Positions 23,700-35,603 of a stretch of DNA of 64,000 nt are shown here, one piece after another; position 1 is the stretch's first letter; each line of letters begins with the position of its first letter. The notes beneath the pieces are model-generated. The model searched no databases, was not told the DNA's origin, and saw only the letters and a program-made list of their open reading frames with translations. This DNA comes from Isoetes taiwanensis (Eukaryota; Streptophyta; Lycopodiopsida; Isoetales; Isoetaceae). A program made the position numbers and the translations under genes. The DNA is taken from the NCBI GenBank assembly GCA_021234155.1, contig JAJEKV010000031.1, positions 4,294,835 through 4,358,834 of the forward strand, given 5' to 3'.

Positions 23700-25800
23700 A
23701 TATAGATGTACAATGTGGTCGCTTAGGGGGACAAGACACCGCACCCCTTCGAAAGCATTAGACACGATAGAAACTCCCGGCAAATCGAAGATGCATCAAA
23801 GTTACGAAGTCGACAAATCGGTGAGATGTCAACAAATCGAGGGTGCATCAAGTCAAGCTCCAAAGGGTGTCCAACCTGACAAGAATCGCCGCATCAACGA
23901 TGCATTAAGTCATGCTCCACACCAATCGCCAAATCAGCAGATGCATCGTGTTATGATCCAACAAATCGCTTTTAAGGAATGTAAGTCACAAGGTAACTTC
24001 CAACCTTTTGTGTCTGCATCTTCTTTTAATTTGACCCATATAGTTACCGAATCGTTAAAATTTTTGCACCGAAGTGTCTCGAGAAAAGCAAGAGCGTAAT
24101 TCCAAGCAAAAGACACATCCAAGACATTCTCAAGCGTAGTTTCCATCCCTCGCATCGAATAGATGCTTTGGCAGAAGTTTCCAGCCCCGCACCAAGAAAT
24201 GCCGGGGCGTAAGTTTCCAGCCCTCGCACCAACTCTGTCCATGCGTAAGACTACAAGGTTAAGCCCAATCCTCGCTTGTTTTTACTACAATGGAGTTCGG
24301 GTAGAAGCTATGACAAGAGTGAGTCCATACCCACCGCCAAAGAAGATGATGTTAAGTTGATCACACTTAACGTAACCAAGTGGGTAGTAACTAGACCAGT
24401 CGGGTCGAGTTCATAGATTGGTGCAAATCGGAAATTTTCATATAGCACTTTGGTCCAGCCCGGCAGCTCAAAACTTGAGAGTCATAGTTAAGGGAGCATT
24501 GATGAAACACAAGGACAAATTCAAGTTCATATGGAGTCGATCACCGTATCAACACAAATTTATTTAACAAGAAAAGCCAATTTTTTTTTTGCACACGAAA
24601 AAGGTCTACGACGAATTTCCGTGTTTCACAAAAGAGAACGTGGCTTCTCATTGATGACAAAGAGATACAAAGGGTACCTCAATCGCCCAAACACCATGAT
24701 CTGGCCCAAACAACCGAGCCCCGACGAGTAGATGGCAATTTCATGAATGATCTAAAGGTTTGGCTTCGGGGGTTGTTTGAAGGCAGGAATGTGCAAAGTT
24801 ATGTCGAAAGCAACAAAATGCTGAATATGTTTGACACCGAGAGTCAAATTTGTATTAATATGATGAAAAACATAGAACTAAAGCCTAGAAATAGTATTAT
24901 TGTGTATATGATGTAACCTCTCTTGACTTTTTAATATAAACAAAGTTTTACTTCAATTGTTCATTTCTTGGCTATTTCAATGTTCCTCAAGGTTTTCAAT
25001 GATCTACCATTTGTTGAATGTAAACTTACACCACCAAAGACGAGGACTTCAGCAGTTAAGAGCGCACATCCCACCGTAACACTTGCCACTTGAAGTGTTT
25101 AAAGGACGCCAGGAGCCTCTTGTGCTTGATGAAGAGGCAATCGTAATATTGGAGAAAAGTAGGGATTGGTTCGAAGTGATGATAGTCCATTTCTTCATGA
25201 GGTTAGTAATTTAATATAAACAACTCAGATTTGAAGTCTTCGTTGTTTCTTAAATCATCTTGTTTTACCGCACCTTGGACTTTGGCGTGTATGCACCATT
25301 CTGCATCAAGCATGACATGGAACGTAGAGGTTCCATTTCATGGATCCGCCATTTACACATTACCGCCGAACGAGCTTGCTTCAAAGGACAAACTATTGCA
25401 CCCTCAACTTGCAATTTCGAATGTACCATTCTCGCCAAAGATGTTATCGCCAAAGACGGACGGTGTATGTCATTGTAGGTCTTGGAGGTCAGCCAGTTAA
25501 ATGTCAGCCAGGTGTGTACCATTTTGATAGCCTAGAAATGTACAAGGGCTCCGAGCCTGTCATGAGTTTTGTTGAGGATGCAAACACAAAATTCCCAAGC
25601 ACCATAAAGCTGCGCCACAAGAAAATTACAAGTTCCCCCACTCACCGATTGCTTGGTCGGTCGCGGTGGTCCTGCTATATGTGTCTTCGTAAAGAAAGTT
25701 GTGGCTGCAGTAATGCGAGACTTGGACATACTATCCCAATGCAAGGTGAGTTCGTAAATTTGAAGGTATTACTCATCCAATGTGAGGCCTGATATGTTTG
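23700..25800 (+). pseudogene. Element A coding remnants, unknown
   Basis: Several blocks have protein-like composition: a polar block at 23713-24099 with an internal repeat (atgcatcaaag / ggtgcatcaag), a block at 24531-24900, and one at about 25340-25790 that includes VYHFDSLEMYKGSEPVMSFV. The last could be the DSL region of a Ulp1-like cysteine protease, which many plant transposons carry, but the preceding His-Trp motif was not found, so this is only a thought. Many stops and frame changes. Confidence 0.25.
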
Positions 25801-26099
25801 TTGCAGGGTGTACCAATTTCTAGTTCTTGGTTTGGACACGCCGAATGATGATTGATGTTGTGAAGCACGATTCTTAGTAATGAAGTCGAGGTTGACAGAA
25901 AGCAATAGATCTTTACTTGTAATCACATGTTTGTATTATTGTAACCAAAGAGGTTATTCTTGTAACCTATTCTTTCATTGACACTCTAATGTACATTGTT
26001 GTATACTATTGTATACAATAGACTTTTTCTCGGCCGACGAAAGCAACACTCGGTGGAGTTCAAATCTCCGTAAGAAATTGATGTATTCAAAGATTCATG

Positions 26100-26560
26100 A
26101 CAATGTGGTGTTACATGTCGTGATAGATGTGGTGATGCAAATGGTGCATGTGGTGAATCATGTGGTGCATTTGGTGAAGCATGTGGTGAATCATGTGGTG
26201 AATCGTAGGTGGCATGTTGGAGCTTACGTGGCATGTTTGACTTTCATTGACCAACATGTTTGGTGATGCAAATGGTGCATGTGGTGAATCATGAGGTGTA
26301 TTTGGTGAATCATGTGGTGAATCTTGTGGTGCATCGTAGGTGGCATGTTGGAGCTTACGTGGCATGTTTGAGCCACCTTGGCATGTTGGAGCCTAGGTGG
26401 CATATTTGAGCCACCTTGGCATGCTTGAGCCTTTACATGACCTTTGTTACATGTTTGACTTTCATTGACCAACATGTTTGGTGATGCAAATGGTGCATGT
26501 GGTGAATCATGTGGTGAATCATGTGGTGAATCGTAGGTGGCACGTTGGAGCTATTCATGA
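26100..26560 (+). repeat. TGTGGTG array 2 of element A, higher-order repeat
   Basis: Units of CATGTGGTGAATCATGTGG type within a larger unit that also contains GGTGATGCAAATGGTGCATG and GTGGCATGTTGGAGC. Three larger units begin near 26132, 26268 and 26479. A (TA)n run and a T run follow at 26577-26617. Confidence 0.8.
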
Positions 26561-26579
26561 ATGGCCAATTCAGGATAGA

Positions 26580-26610
<31 letters not shown>

Positions 26611-26721
26611 TTTTTATGTTTTTTAGAAAATAAAATAATGGTCCTTTCGAGGTTATTATTAGTTGCCTACTAAATCTTTAGGAATAAAGATGCTAATGGT
26701 ACTAAATCTTAAGGAATAAAG

Positions 26722-27095
26722 ATGCCCAGTACCCGAGAGTCCAGTACCCGAGAGCCCTGAGCCTGAGAGCTCTGAGTCTCATTCCACCTCTTCTGAAAGC
26801 TCTGAAGATCTTTCGGAGCTTTCAGAAGAGGTGGAATCCTCCTCTAATTTCGATTCCTCTGATGAAGCTTCTTCCGATGATCAATTTGATTCCCAAGATT
26901 CTCGATAACGAAATCGAAATTAAGACCGTAATCAAGAAGAAGAAGAAGAGGTAGAAGACGAAGAAGAACATGAAGTTTTTTTGGAACTCCAAAATGTTCT
27001 ACAGAGTAAGTAGCATGCATGCATTAAATTTTTGCTTTCTTTTATGTATTCTAAACTAATTTTCTTCACTTTTTCTTACAGATGAAGCTTGAAGT
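26722..27095 (+). pseudogene. Element A acidic Ser/Glu-rich gene
   Basis: Starts near ATG 26722 and encodes a Ser/Asp/Glu-rich stretch (SESSEDLSELSEEVESSSNF, then DSSDEASSDDQFDSQDS), a stop, and then EEEEEVEDEEEHEVFLELQN and VLQ before donor GTAAGT at about 27006. The next exon, after acceptor TTCTTACAG at about 27080, adds only a couple of residues and a stop. The same design (acidic run, a short hydrophobic xFLxxL end, one intron, stop within a few codons) is seen in element B at 35604-36080, so the two are probably homologous. Such acidic proteins can bind chromatin or act in transcription, but the function is unknown. Confidence 0.45.
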
Positions 27096-27129
27096 CCCTG
27101 CCAAGCCACCTTTTTTTCTTTTGATCAAG

Positions 27130-27575
27130 TTAGTCTACAGGCCTTTTGTGCCTTTGTATTTTTTTTAAAAAACAGATGGTATATAGGCCTTAGTGCCTTC
27201 ATTTGATCTCACCCCCTTGTGAACTCACCCCTTGTGATACAGGCCTTAGTGCCTCTTTGTAATATATGATGGCCTTAGTGCCTTTTTGAATATATGATGG
27301 CCTTGTGCCTTTTTGAACCTTGTGTAAATTTCTAATTCTGAAGTATTCTGGTATCTTCTGTTTTAACATATGATGGCCTTGTGCCGACTGTAATCCAGGC
27401 CTTGTGCCTTTTGTTTAATCGAGAAAATAGTTTATAATGGCTTTGTGTCTTGTGTAAATTTGTGCCTTGTGTAAATTTCTAATTCTGTTTTACCACAGGC
27501 CTGTTTCTAAAAACAGATACCACAGGCCTTAGTGCCTTTCTTTGATCTCACCCATATGTCTAACAGGCCTTGTGC
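27130..27575. repeat. AGGCCTTAGTGCCT minisatellite
   Basis: About twelve copies of a 14-18 base motif (CAGGCCTTAGTGCCTTT and variants) spread over 450 bp downstream of the acidic gene. The motif is itself a rough inverted repeat (AGGC...GCCT). Confidence 0.7.
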
Positions 27576-28039
27576 AAGTTTAATTCAGTTTAATCCAGTT
27601 ATACCTTGGAATTCATTCAACATTCAAGTACAAATTTCTGTAACTGAAGCATAAAAAATGAGAATGCAAAACAGAAACTTCTTTATATTCATAAAAGTAC
27701 CCTTTACACAATTGCCACAGTAAGTGGATTTTCCTAATACTTTCATATCAATTCAGGGACCTAATTTGGGATCCATATATTGCTGTCACCAAAATCAGTC
27801 AAGATACTATCAGGAATCTGAGAGCCATTCCATTTTCCTCGACCGGTCAAAAATGGTCAATGCCCCCGGCCTGATTATGGTGAAATCTGTGGTGAAAGCC
27901 GGTGAAAACCGTGGTGAAGCCTGTGATGCAAACGTTGTTTTTATATTTCAAAGGGAGAAAAATACATATGGAAATCTACCATACCCTGGTAGAATAGTTC
28001 ATACTTCTTATGAAATGAAGTATGCGTAAAAATCGTGGA

Positions 28040-28945
28040 AAAACTATAACCCCGAAGCTTCTAGTATTATCAAAATGCATTAGAGATGACATACGCTTCT
28101 CGGGCCTCAATCGGATCCTGCATTGTGAGATCTCAGTAACTCTTCTTCTTCCAAGTACGCTCAAGACTTCATCAAGTGTTTCGCTGAATAGTTGGTGTAA
28201 TCCAAAGAACACTAAAACATGAGCTTCGTTTCGCCTCCCACTTATGATACTGATTCATAAAGTATTGTCTCAGTTGTTGTGTCTCCATGCATCCGGCCTG
28301 TCGAGCACTTTTTAATGGCTGAAGCATGGATCATTTCCTCGCTTTAGTTGGATGAACATATCCGCTTCCTCAAGCTCGGGAGAGCTGAGAACTCATCCTC
28401 GAAATCATACACCACCCCCGGAACCCCCGGCGGCTGCACCAGCTCGCTTAAGTCTCCCCGGGACGATCCGTGTAAACAACATCATCCGTGTAAAACAACA
28501 TCTACTACAAAGAAAGGCAACCGCTATCAACGCCTTGGCTTCTAATTCTTTAAGCCCATCGTGAATTAACCTATGTTTTAAGCCTAGAATACCTCGAATT
28601 CATGGGTCCTCCGCTCCTCTAATATCCGCCTCTGTTCCTGGTTTATTTGCTCCAAGATAGGTCCTACCGGATCTGCATCGCATTTGAACCGGTGAAATTG
28701 TTTGTGCTCGTGTTCTCCTTCTCTCGCTTTCTTCCGCCATAGCCGGATTGTGATAAGCCAATGTCCGCATGCAAAACTAGATTTATGGTTTTCCCCAATG
28801 CTTCCCTCGCATTGCCCCAGCTTTTTGAATGATTGACCTTGCATTTGATGTGACAGATTTCCAATGATTCTCTCGGGTCCCATTCTGTCCATCCTTAAGG
28901 TAATTTTTCTCAGTGTCACTTTCACCCCCGGCCAATTAAACAAAG
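28040..28945 (-). pseudogene. Element A minus-strand coding remnant
   Basis: Minus-strand frames at 28943-28584 (ACGHWLITIRLWRKKAREGE, ILEQINQEQRRILEERRTHE) and 28212-27976 (LDEVLSVLGRRRVTEISQCR). They are coding-like with helical charged segments but have no recognised family. They probably continue the gene that starts at 30441, with the CACCACA array at 28985-29470 lying between the exons. Confidence 0.3.
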
Positions 28946-28984
28946 GAGATTTCTATTAAACATAGCATATATTACATGACATTC

Positions 28985-29470
28985 ATCTTACACCTCGTTA
29001 TTCACCACACTAGGCACCACATAGAATATATTACAAAGATTTATTTTACACCATATTTTTAACCACACTAGGCACCACACTAGGCACCACACTAGGCACC
29101 ACACCGCACCACACTAGACACCACACCATGTTATTCACCACACTAGGGACCACATAGCATATATTACAAAGATTTATTTTACACCATGTTATTCACCACA
29201 CTAGGCACCACAAAGCGTATATTTAGAGCATTTATTTTACACCATATTTTTCACCACACTAGGCACCACATAGCATATATTACAAAGATGTATTTTACAC
29301 CATGTTATTCACCACACTAGGCACCACAAAGCATATATTGACAAAGATTTATTTCACACCACGTGCCTCACCACACTAGGGCAAAGACATATCATATATC
29401 ACAAAGATTAATAGGCACCACACACCACAAGCAATCACTAACCACAAAGAACCACATATCACAAGCAATC
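28985..29470 (-). repeat. CACCACA array 3 of element A
   Basis: Roughly twenty CACCACA motifs, mostly as CACCACACTAGGCACCACA, in a larger unit of ~85 bp with CATATATTACAAAGATTTA between. The orientation is opposite to arrays 1 and 2, as expected for the right half of an inverted-repeat element. Confidence 0.85.
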
Positions 29471-29499
29471 ACTAACCACATACCACATTAACAATAAAA

Positions 29500-30441
29500 A
29501 TGTGGTGAAGATGAAGAAATGAAATAACCTCAGGATTCTTCCGGATAGTGAGTGGCATGATCCTCTCTTACATTTCGCTCCAATCTTCCTCAACTTAACA
29601 TCCTTTGCATTTGGAGAGACCCTACTTTTTCGGTCCAAAATTGCTGCACAAGTTCTATGACCTGCTCTTCTAACTCTTTTGTACAAAACCCATTTCCCCC
29701 CTTTGCAATCTATCTCTTCCCTCTTCAATTTTGCTTTGGTAAGATTCCTAGGATGAACACCCAGCCAGCTTTACCAAAACCCCGAAAGCAATCGACAGGA
29801 TTAGCACTTTCGGTATTAATGCTTCCTCTTACGGCCATAGCAAGGCAACTACTCTTGGCTGCTAAACTGTCATTGCTGTTAGACTTCTTCACAAGTTGAA
29901 TGGAAGCCCTGAGGTTGCTGACCACAATGCTCTTGGCTTGCAAATCTTTCAGCTCTTCGCCAAGTACGCTGTCCATTGTGTCATCCTACTTGAGATAATC
30001 TAGTAAAACCTCTTTCTTATCGGCATTTGTTAGACAAGCCTTTAGTGGTGCTATGAAATGAAGATAACAATTTTAATACCATCCGGCGCCGGTAGAGGCC
30101 GCTCGTGGATCCTCCCTCTGCTGTTGCAATTTTTGCTAATTCTTCTTTAGCTTCCCTTTGTCTTTTCCTTTGGCGTCTTTTATGATCCCGTTCTTGTTCT
30201 GGAGTTCTCTTTCTCTTACCTGTGGCAGATTTGCTTCCAAATTAAATGATTGAAGGTATGAACCGGATTGATCCACAACCGGATTAAGCGCCATAGCCGC
30301 GTGTGCTTCGGGGAAAGGCGCCGTGGGTCGTGGGTTTAGAAATCGGTTCGGTGGAGATTGGAATGGGACGGGTGGCGTAGGAATCGGGTTGTTGCAGTTC
30401 AGGAAATGATTGAATCCGGGCAGTACATCACTAGGCGCCAA
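29500..30441 (-). pseudogene. Element A minus-strand gene, possible transposase N-terminus
   Basis: Begins at ATG 30441, close to the right terminus, with a Pro-rich N-terminus (MAPSDVLPGFNHFLNCNNPI), then a Lys-rich stretch and a stop at 30136. After an acceptor TTTCATAG near 30050 it continues LKACLTNADKKEVLLDYL, then DSVLGEELKDLQAKSIVVSN. In another frame it then reads LGVHPRNLTKAKLKREEIDC and KGGKWVLYKRVRRAGHRTCA. The LGV..RNLTKAK stretch looks like the helix-turn-helix found in front of many transposase cores. Two or more frame breaks. No catalytic core was recognised. Confidence 0.35.
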
Positions 30442-30516
30442 ACAAACATTTAAAATCGCACCACAAATTTGATATCTCCCACCACATTTTTAGGAGGACA
30501 GGGGGGACACCCAGGG

Positions 30517-30542
30517 TGTTCCACTACAACATGCTTTCACCC
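30517..30542 (-). repeat. Element A right terminal inverted repeat
   Basis: Exact reverse complement of 20802-20827, followed by the second GTCT. Confidence 0.9.
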
Positions 30543-30546
30543 GTCT

Positions 30547-31490
30547 CCGTGAGCATTTCAAACTGCCACATACGACTTTGATGTCATATATAAATTTACA
30601 AGAATCAAAGCACACAATATTGCATTATCTGATGCATGAGTACACTAAATTTCAAAAAGCAATATATTGATAATGTAAGGCTTAAATCCGGTAGCCCACA
30701 TCTGGAATCTCTAGATTTTAATTGCATTAGAATTTATTCTGGAAAGGGCTCACCAGGGCAGTGAAGAAAAAGCTCAAATCCGATCCGGCAATGCGCTGGC
30801 CAATTCTTCTGATCTGCAAAGCTGGGTGGATGGTTAGTGCAGGTTTGCATATGAGGCGGCAGGCCGGAGTAGAAAGACACTCTGAGACAAGGAAGAAAAG
30901 AGAAAAATCTGACAGGGGTACTCTGGCGCCGGACTTAAGATATGGCCATATGGGGCAACCAGACTATATGGTCGTTTTAACATGTTAAAGATCCGGATAT
31001 ACCCATGGTTTAAAAGTGATGGCATCCGATATTTACAAGGCTCCTCAAACTACTGGTAACACATTACTACCCCATTGTTTGTGAACAGTCGCATGGAATG
31101 ATCACAAAATGTGAACAGTCACATGTAAAGCCCACCAACGGTGGGCAATTTACTAGTAGAATAGAATGTATTATCATCCACAGAGACCAACTAGTCTATT
31201 GGACCCAAACAAAGAAAACAACAAGCGTATTACTGCCAAGATTGGAAAACCCCTGCCTCGATCAATTTTCGGGGGGGAAATCTTGGCAATAATAGGTATA
31301 CTGACAAACTATACAATGATATATTAAGGTACAATTCAGTGTCGATGAGGACAGAACCGACTGCGTGTATCCATGATCTCTTGAAGATATAATCCTAGTA
31401 AGACCATAGAGGTCGTGTCTAGCAGCGCATGTAGTGGCTGATTAAGGAGGACTAGCTAAATATAGCGTGCCTGGATATGATCGTATTCTA
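30547..31490. other. Intergenic, no gene seen
   Basis: No protein-like frame and no clear repeat apart from short A/T runs. Confidence 0.45.
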
Positions 31491-31496
31491 GACAGT

Positions 31497-31760
31497 TCAA
31501 AGGGCGTGGCATTCATCCTTAATGGCTCCCTGTTGGCAATATTCATATATCATGTCCTCGCGTGCCTCCTGAATCCATCTGCATGTCTCAATGCGGAGGC
31601 GAAGCGCCCCCGTTCGAATGTAAACTATTAGTCTATGCTTCTTCATGGGCAGATGTGTATGTCGGCAGCATTGTGGACTTCGTGCCACCGTGGGCACCCG
31701 CATTCCAGAGTTTGCTAATGAAGCAAGCAACAAGGCACTACCGCAAATGGTGGTGGTCCT
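31497..31760 (-). pseudogene. LINE C-terminal fragment
   Basis: Minus-strand reading RTGALRLRIETCRWIQEARE and then DMIYEYCQQGAIKDECHAL matches the C-terminal Cys/His region of non-LTR reverse transcriptases; compare QLRTASHHLHVETGRWYDVP and CPSCLDPKVETESHTFL in the LINE at 52650-52780. The rest of the element is not visible, so this is a 5'-truncated or fragmented copy. Confidence 0.5.
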
Positions 31761-32257
31761 CTTTAGTTTAGACCTATATGCACCTCTGCTCCTGCACGTT
31801 CCATCGCGAGAACCACTGAACTCATTTCTCCTTCCATGCCATGGCATAAGCAAGGTTGGGGAGATGAGCATCGCCCATATCGACCCCTTTCTGAAAGTCG
31901 ATGATGTGATAGTCCAATGCGGTCCGTTGAAGAGGCAAGAAACATGTTTCCTGCTGCAGGATCTGATTGTGAACTATGGACTTTTACCTCAAGTGTGCGA
32001 GCTAAGAAGTCTCTCTACACGTGCTCCAGGACATTCCAGATGGCGAGAGATAGTAACAACCATCATTCAATTAAATTGGCTTTATGTCTTAATTTTGGGA
32101 CAAATTTCATATTGCATGTTTTTAGTAGCATATTCAAATTCACACATTTCACCTCAAAATTATGAAAACGTAATATCATGTTATTTACAAAATAGTCAAT
32201 ATTTCACAATATAGCACCATATCATAAAAACGTGATAACAAAAATTTACATAGTTAT
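31761..32257. other. No supported gene
   Basis: A 189-codon plus-strand ORF (31645-32214) crosses the LINE scrap on the other strand and resembles nothing known; it is probably chance. AT-rich at the right end. Confidence 0.4.
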
Positions 32258-35136
32258 TCAACTTTCTTCAAGCACCCCCAATGATATCATAGCCTTCTTC
32301 CTGACATCCTGAGGTATTGTAATTCTCGCATTTCTAGCTGGAATAGTGTTTGGAGTCCATGAGTACAAAACACTTTCATAGTCTAGCCAAAGATCGATCA
32401 CTCGGTTTCTCCTCCATCTCTTTGTCCAACAACTCTGAAAGTACCTTTCTTTATCCGATCGTTGGTCAACCGATGCACCGGACACCACCATTCCACCCGC
32501 ACATGGTTGAAGTTAATATTACCTTCTTCTTTGCAAATATCGTGAGATAGTGAACCCCAACCACACCGGATATGTATCTAAATCTGATGGCTTTACTACC
32601 ACAAATTGGTGGCATTCCAAGTCGGAAGGTTCATAAGCATCCATGCCTAGAAACTTTGGCCTATTGTTCTTAGGACCAACATAGTGTTTGTCGAGGAAGG
32701 AGGAGGAGCATATTGCTTTGCGAATGCTACTTACAAGTGTCATCAAAATCCTCAAAGACCGCTAAGGTCTTCCACCTAGTCTTAGGCAACCACCCTTCTT
32801 TCAATTCATCCGAGGATGTGTCTATCTCCCCAACAAAGTTAATCACCTTCTTCCAAAGAAGCCACCAAGGCACGGTTGGGTGTCATCCGGATTGGTTTGC
32901 CAATGCTTTATATAGTCTTGGATTCCTTCCTTAGTCAATCCCAATTGCTTCACTTCTTCATGGGTTTTAAAGCTTTTGGTTGACCTAGAGGTATCATAGG
33001 CTTGCCATTCTCATCTCTACATATTTCCTCCCTCCCTCTCCACTCATCCTCTGAAGGTCTCATCTTCCATTGGAAGATTGGAATCCCATCTCTCACCCAA
33101 AAGTGAACTGCAGAGGCCTGGAATGACCTTCAAGATCCAATGTATAACCATCCACAAAGCTCTTCCAATCGGGCACTTCTTCTATGAGAGAAGCTATAGG
33201 GTTTGGAGTAGTGCATTCATGCAAGATTTCCATTAGCCTAGGAAAGTTGGTCCTTTGTTTGTTGCTTCAAGATACAACTATATTTGCCAAATAATGCATC
33301 CACATCCTCATGGGTATGCCCGGGCATAAGAAACCCTAAATTAACTCTTTCAAATATCCCCACAGCTGTTAAGTAGGATAGGAAAGAAAACATCCACCTG
33401 TTCTTATTTTGGCCAGCACAATTATCAAGTTGCAAGAGAAACCTTTTGGGTAGATCTTGAGGTTTAGCACGTGAAGTTGAAGCTCCAACATGTTCATTAG
33501 ACCCATGCTTCCTAAACCTTGCCTTGCTGAACTTTTCAATATTGTTAGGGTTTCCATCTAACAATGCTCTATGTAGTGCCTGGCTAGCTGTAAGGTCCTG
33601 GAGGTGACCATTGTATCCATTTTCATAGTTTCTCAAACACCTCATGATACTCCCAATATGAAAATCTGGACCATCACTCCACAACTCCAAACTAAAATGG
33701 CCATAGTAGGTTTGATTACGCCCATGCAAGATTGCCTTAGTCATTGAGATGCTGTAAAGGGTATGATCTTCCACATGACTTTGGTATGTACTTGAATTGT
33801 GGAAGACAAGTCTTTTGCTGGTCCATCTTGTCATGTATAATACATAAATAGTTATTGGGTTCCAATGCGATAAAGTCCTCCACATCCAATAACATGATCT
33901 ACATGATAGTTGGTCACTCATATGGTCCTTCATATGCTCCCTTATCCTAGCCCTTTGACTAGGTTGCACAGTCTTATCAAGAGTCTCCTTCAACTTAGCA
34001 CATAAATTGCACTTTGCAAAGTTGTTTGAAGTTGCTATGGTGACATGATTGAAATGCTTCTTCCATAACCTACTAAAGCTAGGTTGGGATATTGGAAGAA
34101 TTCCCAATTCTCGGTAGGGAATTCACTTCTTCCAAAATACTCTTTTTGAGTACAATGTGATGGCAACCTTTTCTCAACAACCGCTCTTCCCTTTTCATCC
34201 CTTCGCTTTTGTGTGGCATAGACTCGCATTGAAATCAATATATTTTTCAAATATCTCCCCGGCAGCCGTGGTCCTAGCTGTTGGTCTCAACAAACCATTA
34301 TTTCCATGTAAAGCAATCCTGTTCCCCTCACTGTTGTTTTTGCCAATTATGCCATGAAGAAGTTGGAATTGCATGGATACTACTGCCATGCTTTTGCACA
34401 TATCCATTTGCCTAGCAAAGGGTATCTTTTTTCTGTTTGGGTTTCTTTCATCTTGAAGTGCATGCTCGAAGATTGTGTACATGTAGGTCCTCCTCTCATC
34501 AACAGTGTACTCTTGAAAAGTGGCTCTTGCTTCCACCAATTGTTCTATTGTGAAGAATTGCATACAATCACTCCAACAACAATCTGAGCCCCTAACCTTC
34601 ACCATTGTCTCACGTTTGGTGTCACTAATCAACTTGGCTCTTTTGCTAGGATAATGTCTGCAACTGGATACTTCTCCCCTTTTGCCTAGGTTTAGAGTTC
34701 CAACTGCCAATGGATCAATATCAAGACAATCATTGTCCCCAACAACCTCAGGCTCTGGAAAAATATAATCCTCCACAAATTGAACACTACTTATAGGCCA
34801 TGCCATGATGCAAGGAACCTCCAATTGCTTGACACAACCAAAACATTCCTTGTCACCCAAACCTTTACCTTTCCAGTTGTCTTCCAACATCGAAATTGCA
34901 ATACCAATATTGTCTTCCCCTAGCCTTTCATCATTAACAGCTTGACCAGGATCTGCTAGCACAATGACTCCTTGGCCTACTATTTCCTTGTTGCACTTGT
35001 GCATGATTCTCACCTTCTTGTTCCTCCATTGCACCCTACTATAGAGGACTAATTGTTTTTCTTCAACATTCTTGCTAGGAGTTGGTTTTTTCATTGATAT
35101 TGCTCTTTTCACCATCTTGAGTTGGAGGGGCACCAT
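32258..35136 (-). pseudogene. DUF7869-type transposase, copy 2, near full length
   Basis: Minus-strand relative of the gene at 59329-63711, several frameshifts. From ATG 35136: an N-terminal region (KEIVGQGVIVLADPGQ ... VPCIMAWPISSVQ) resembling the DUF8039-like domain of plant transposon proteins; CCWSDCMQFFTIEQLVEARA, the Cys motif block; then C...C...WRTLSHW; then, in a shifted frame, LCIIHDKMDQQKTCLPQF near 33840; then YYGHFSLELWSDGPDFHIGS, LLQLDNCAGQNKNRWMFSFL near 33420 and LMPGHTHEDVDALFGKYS near 33310. The C-terminal barrel domain is at 32755-32258 (FVVVKPSDLDTYPVWLGF, CWTKRWRRNRVIDLWLDYES). Frame changes lie near 34200, 34107, 33870, 33720, 33238 and 32500. No iterated palindromes surround it. 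Confidence 0.8.
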
Positions 35137-35515
35137 TGACCCGAACAAATTGCACCCTTTTTAGTCAATGAGTAAGAAAAATTATTACACCATAAGATAA
35201 AAAGTAATGCACATTTATGGAATATGTAGAGGTAAATCAAATTTTTTTAAAAGCAAGAAATTCCTTGGAAATAGGTTTAATATAATAATAACAATGGGCG
35301 TAAACGAAATCATTTAAAACAAGAATTTTCATGGCAACAACAAGGAAATGACATTTATATAAATATATCCAAATTTTAATTATCGAAAATTTGGATATAT
35401 GATTACGAAAAGACATATAACTAATAGACGTGAGAATTTATTATCCATAATAATATACCCTAGATAATATAGCTGGCGGGAATTTCGTATGCCTAGCGTG
35501 TTATTTGAGGCAATA

Positions 35516-35572
35516 AATTATTCACGCTAATTTCTAATTAACCCTATATAAATCCGGTTCACGCTCTCAAGA
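35516..35572 (+). promoter_or_regulatory. Element B promoter 1 (repeated)
   Basis: ATTATTCACGCTAATTTCTAA, then a TATA box CCTATATAAATCC at 35545-35557, then TTCACGCTCTCAA. Nearly the same string stands at 36678-36741. The element's CACGC motif flanks the TATA box on both sides. Confidence 0.55.
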
Positions 35573-35603
35573 CCATTCTCGTCCCAATTTTTTTTCGCGC
35601 GCC

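Larger units (their letters stand above)
20802..30542. mobile_element. Element A: 9.7-kb multi-gene DNA transposon, TSD gtct
   Basis: Perfect 26-bp terminal inverted repeats (20802-20827 and 30517-30542; outer bases GGGTGAAAGCATGTTG) flanked by GTCT at 20798-20801 and 30543-30546. The outer 13 bases match those of MITE 1 and MITE 3. The ends and interior carry many TGTGGTG/CACCACA motifs, mainly TGTGGTG on the plus strand in the left half and CACCACA in the right array; palindromic CACCACATGTGGTG occurs in the left array. Remains of several genes on both strands lie inside. No protein could be matched to a known transposase with confidence, so the superfamily is open. Confidence 0.85.

Noticed and set aside
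25340-25790. Ulp1-type protease in element A
   Set aside because: A DSL-like motif is visible but the catalytic His and Cys contexts are not, so it was not called.
26009-26475. His/Val-rich ORFs in array 2 of element A
   Set aside because: Translation of the CATGTGGTGAAT repeat; no independent sign of coding.
20802-30542. Endogenous viral or giant-virus insertion
   Set aside because: Perfect TIRs with a 4-bp target duplication and no viral hallmark genes fit a transposon.
31645-32214. 189-codon plus-strand ORF
   Set aside because: Overlaps a LINE fragment on the other strand, has no recognisable domain and ends in AT-rich sequence; probably chance.
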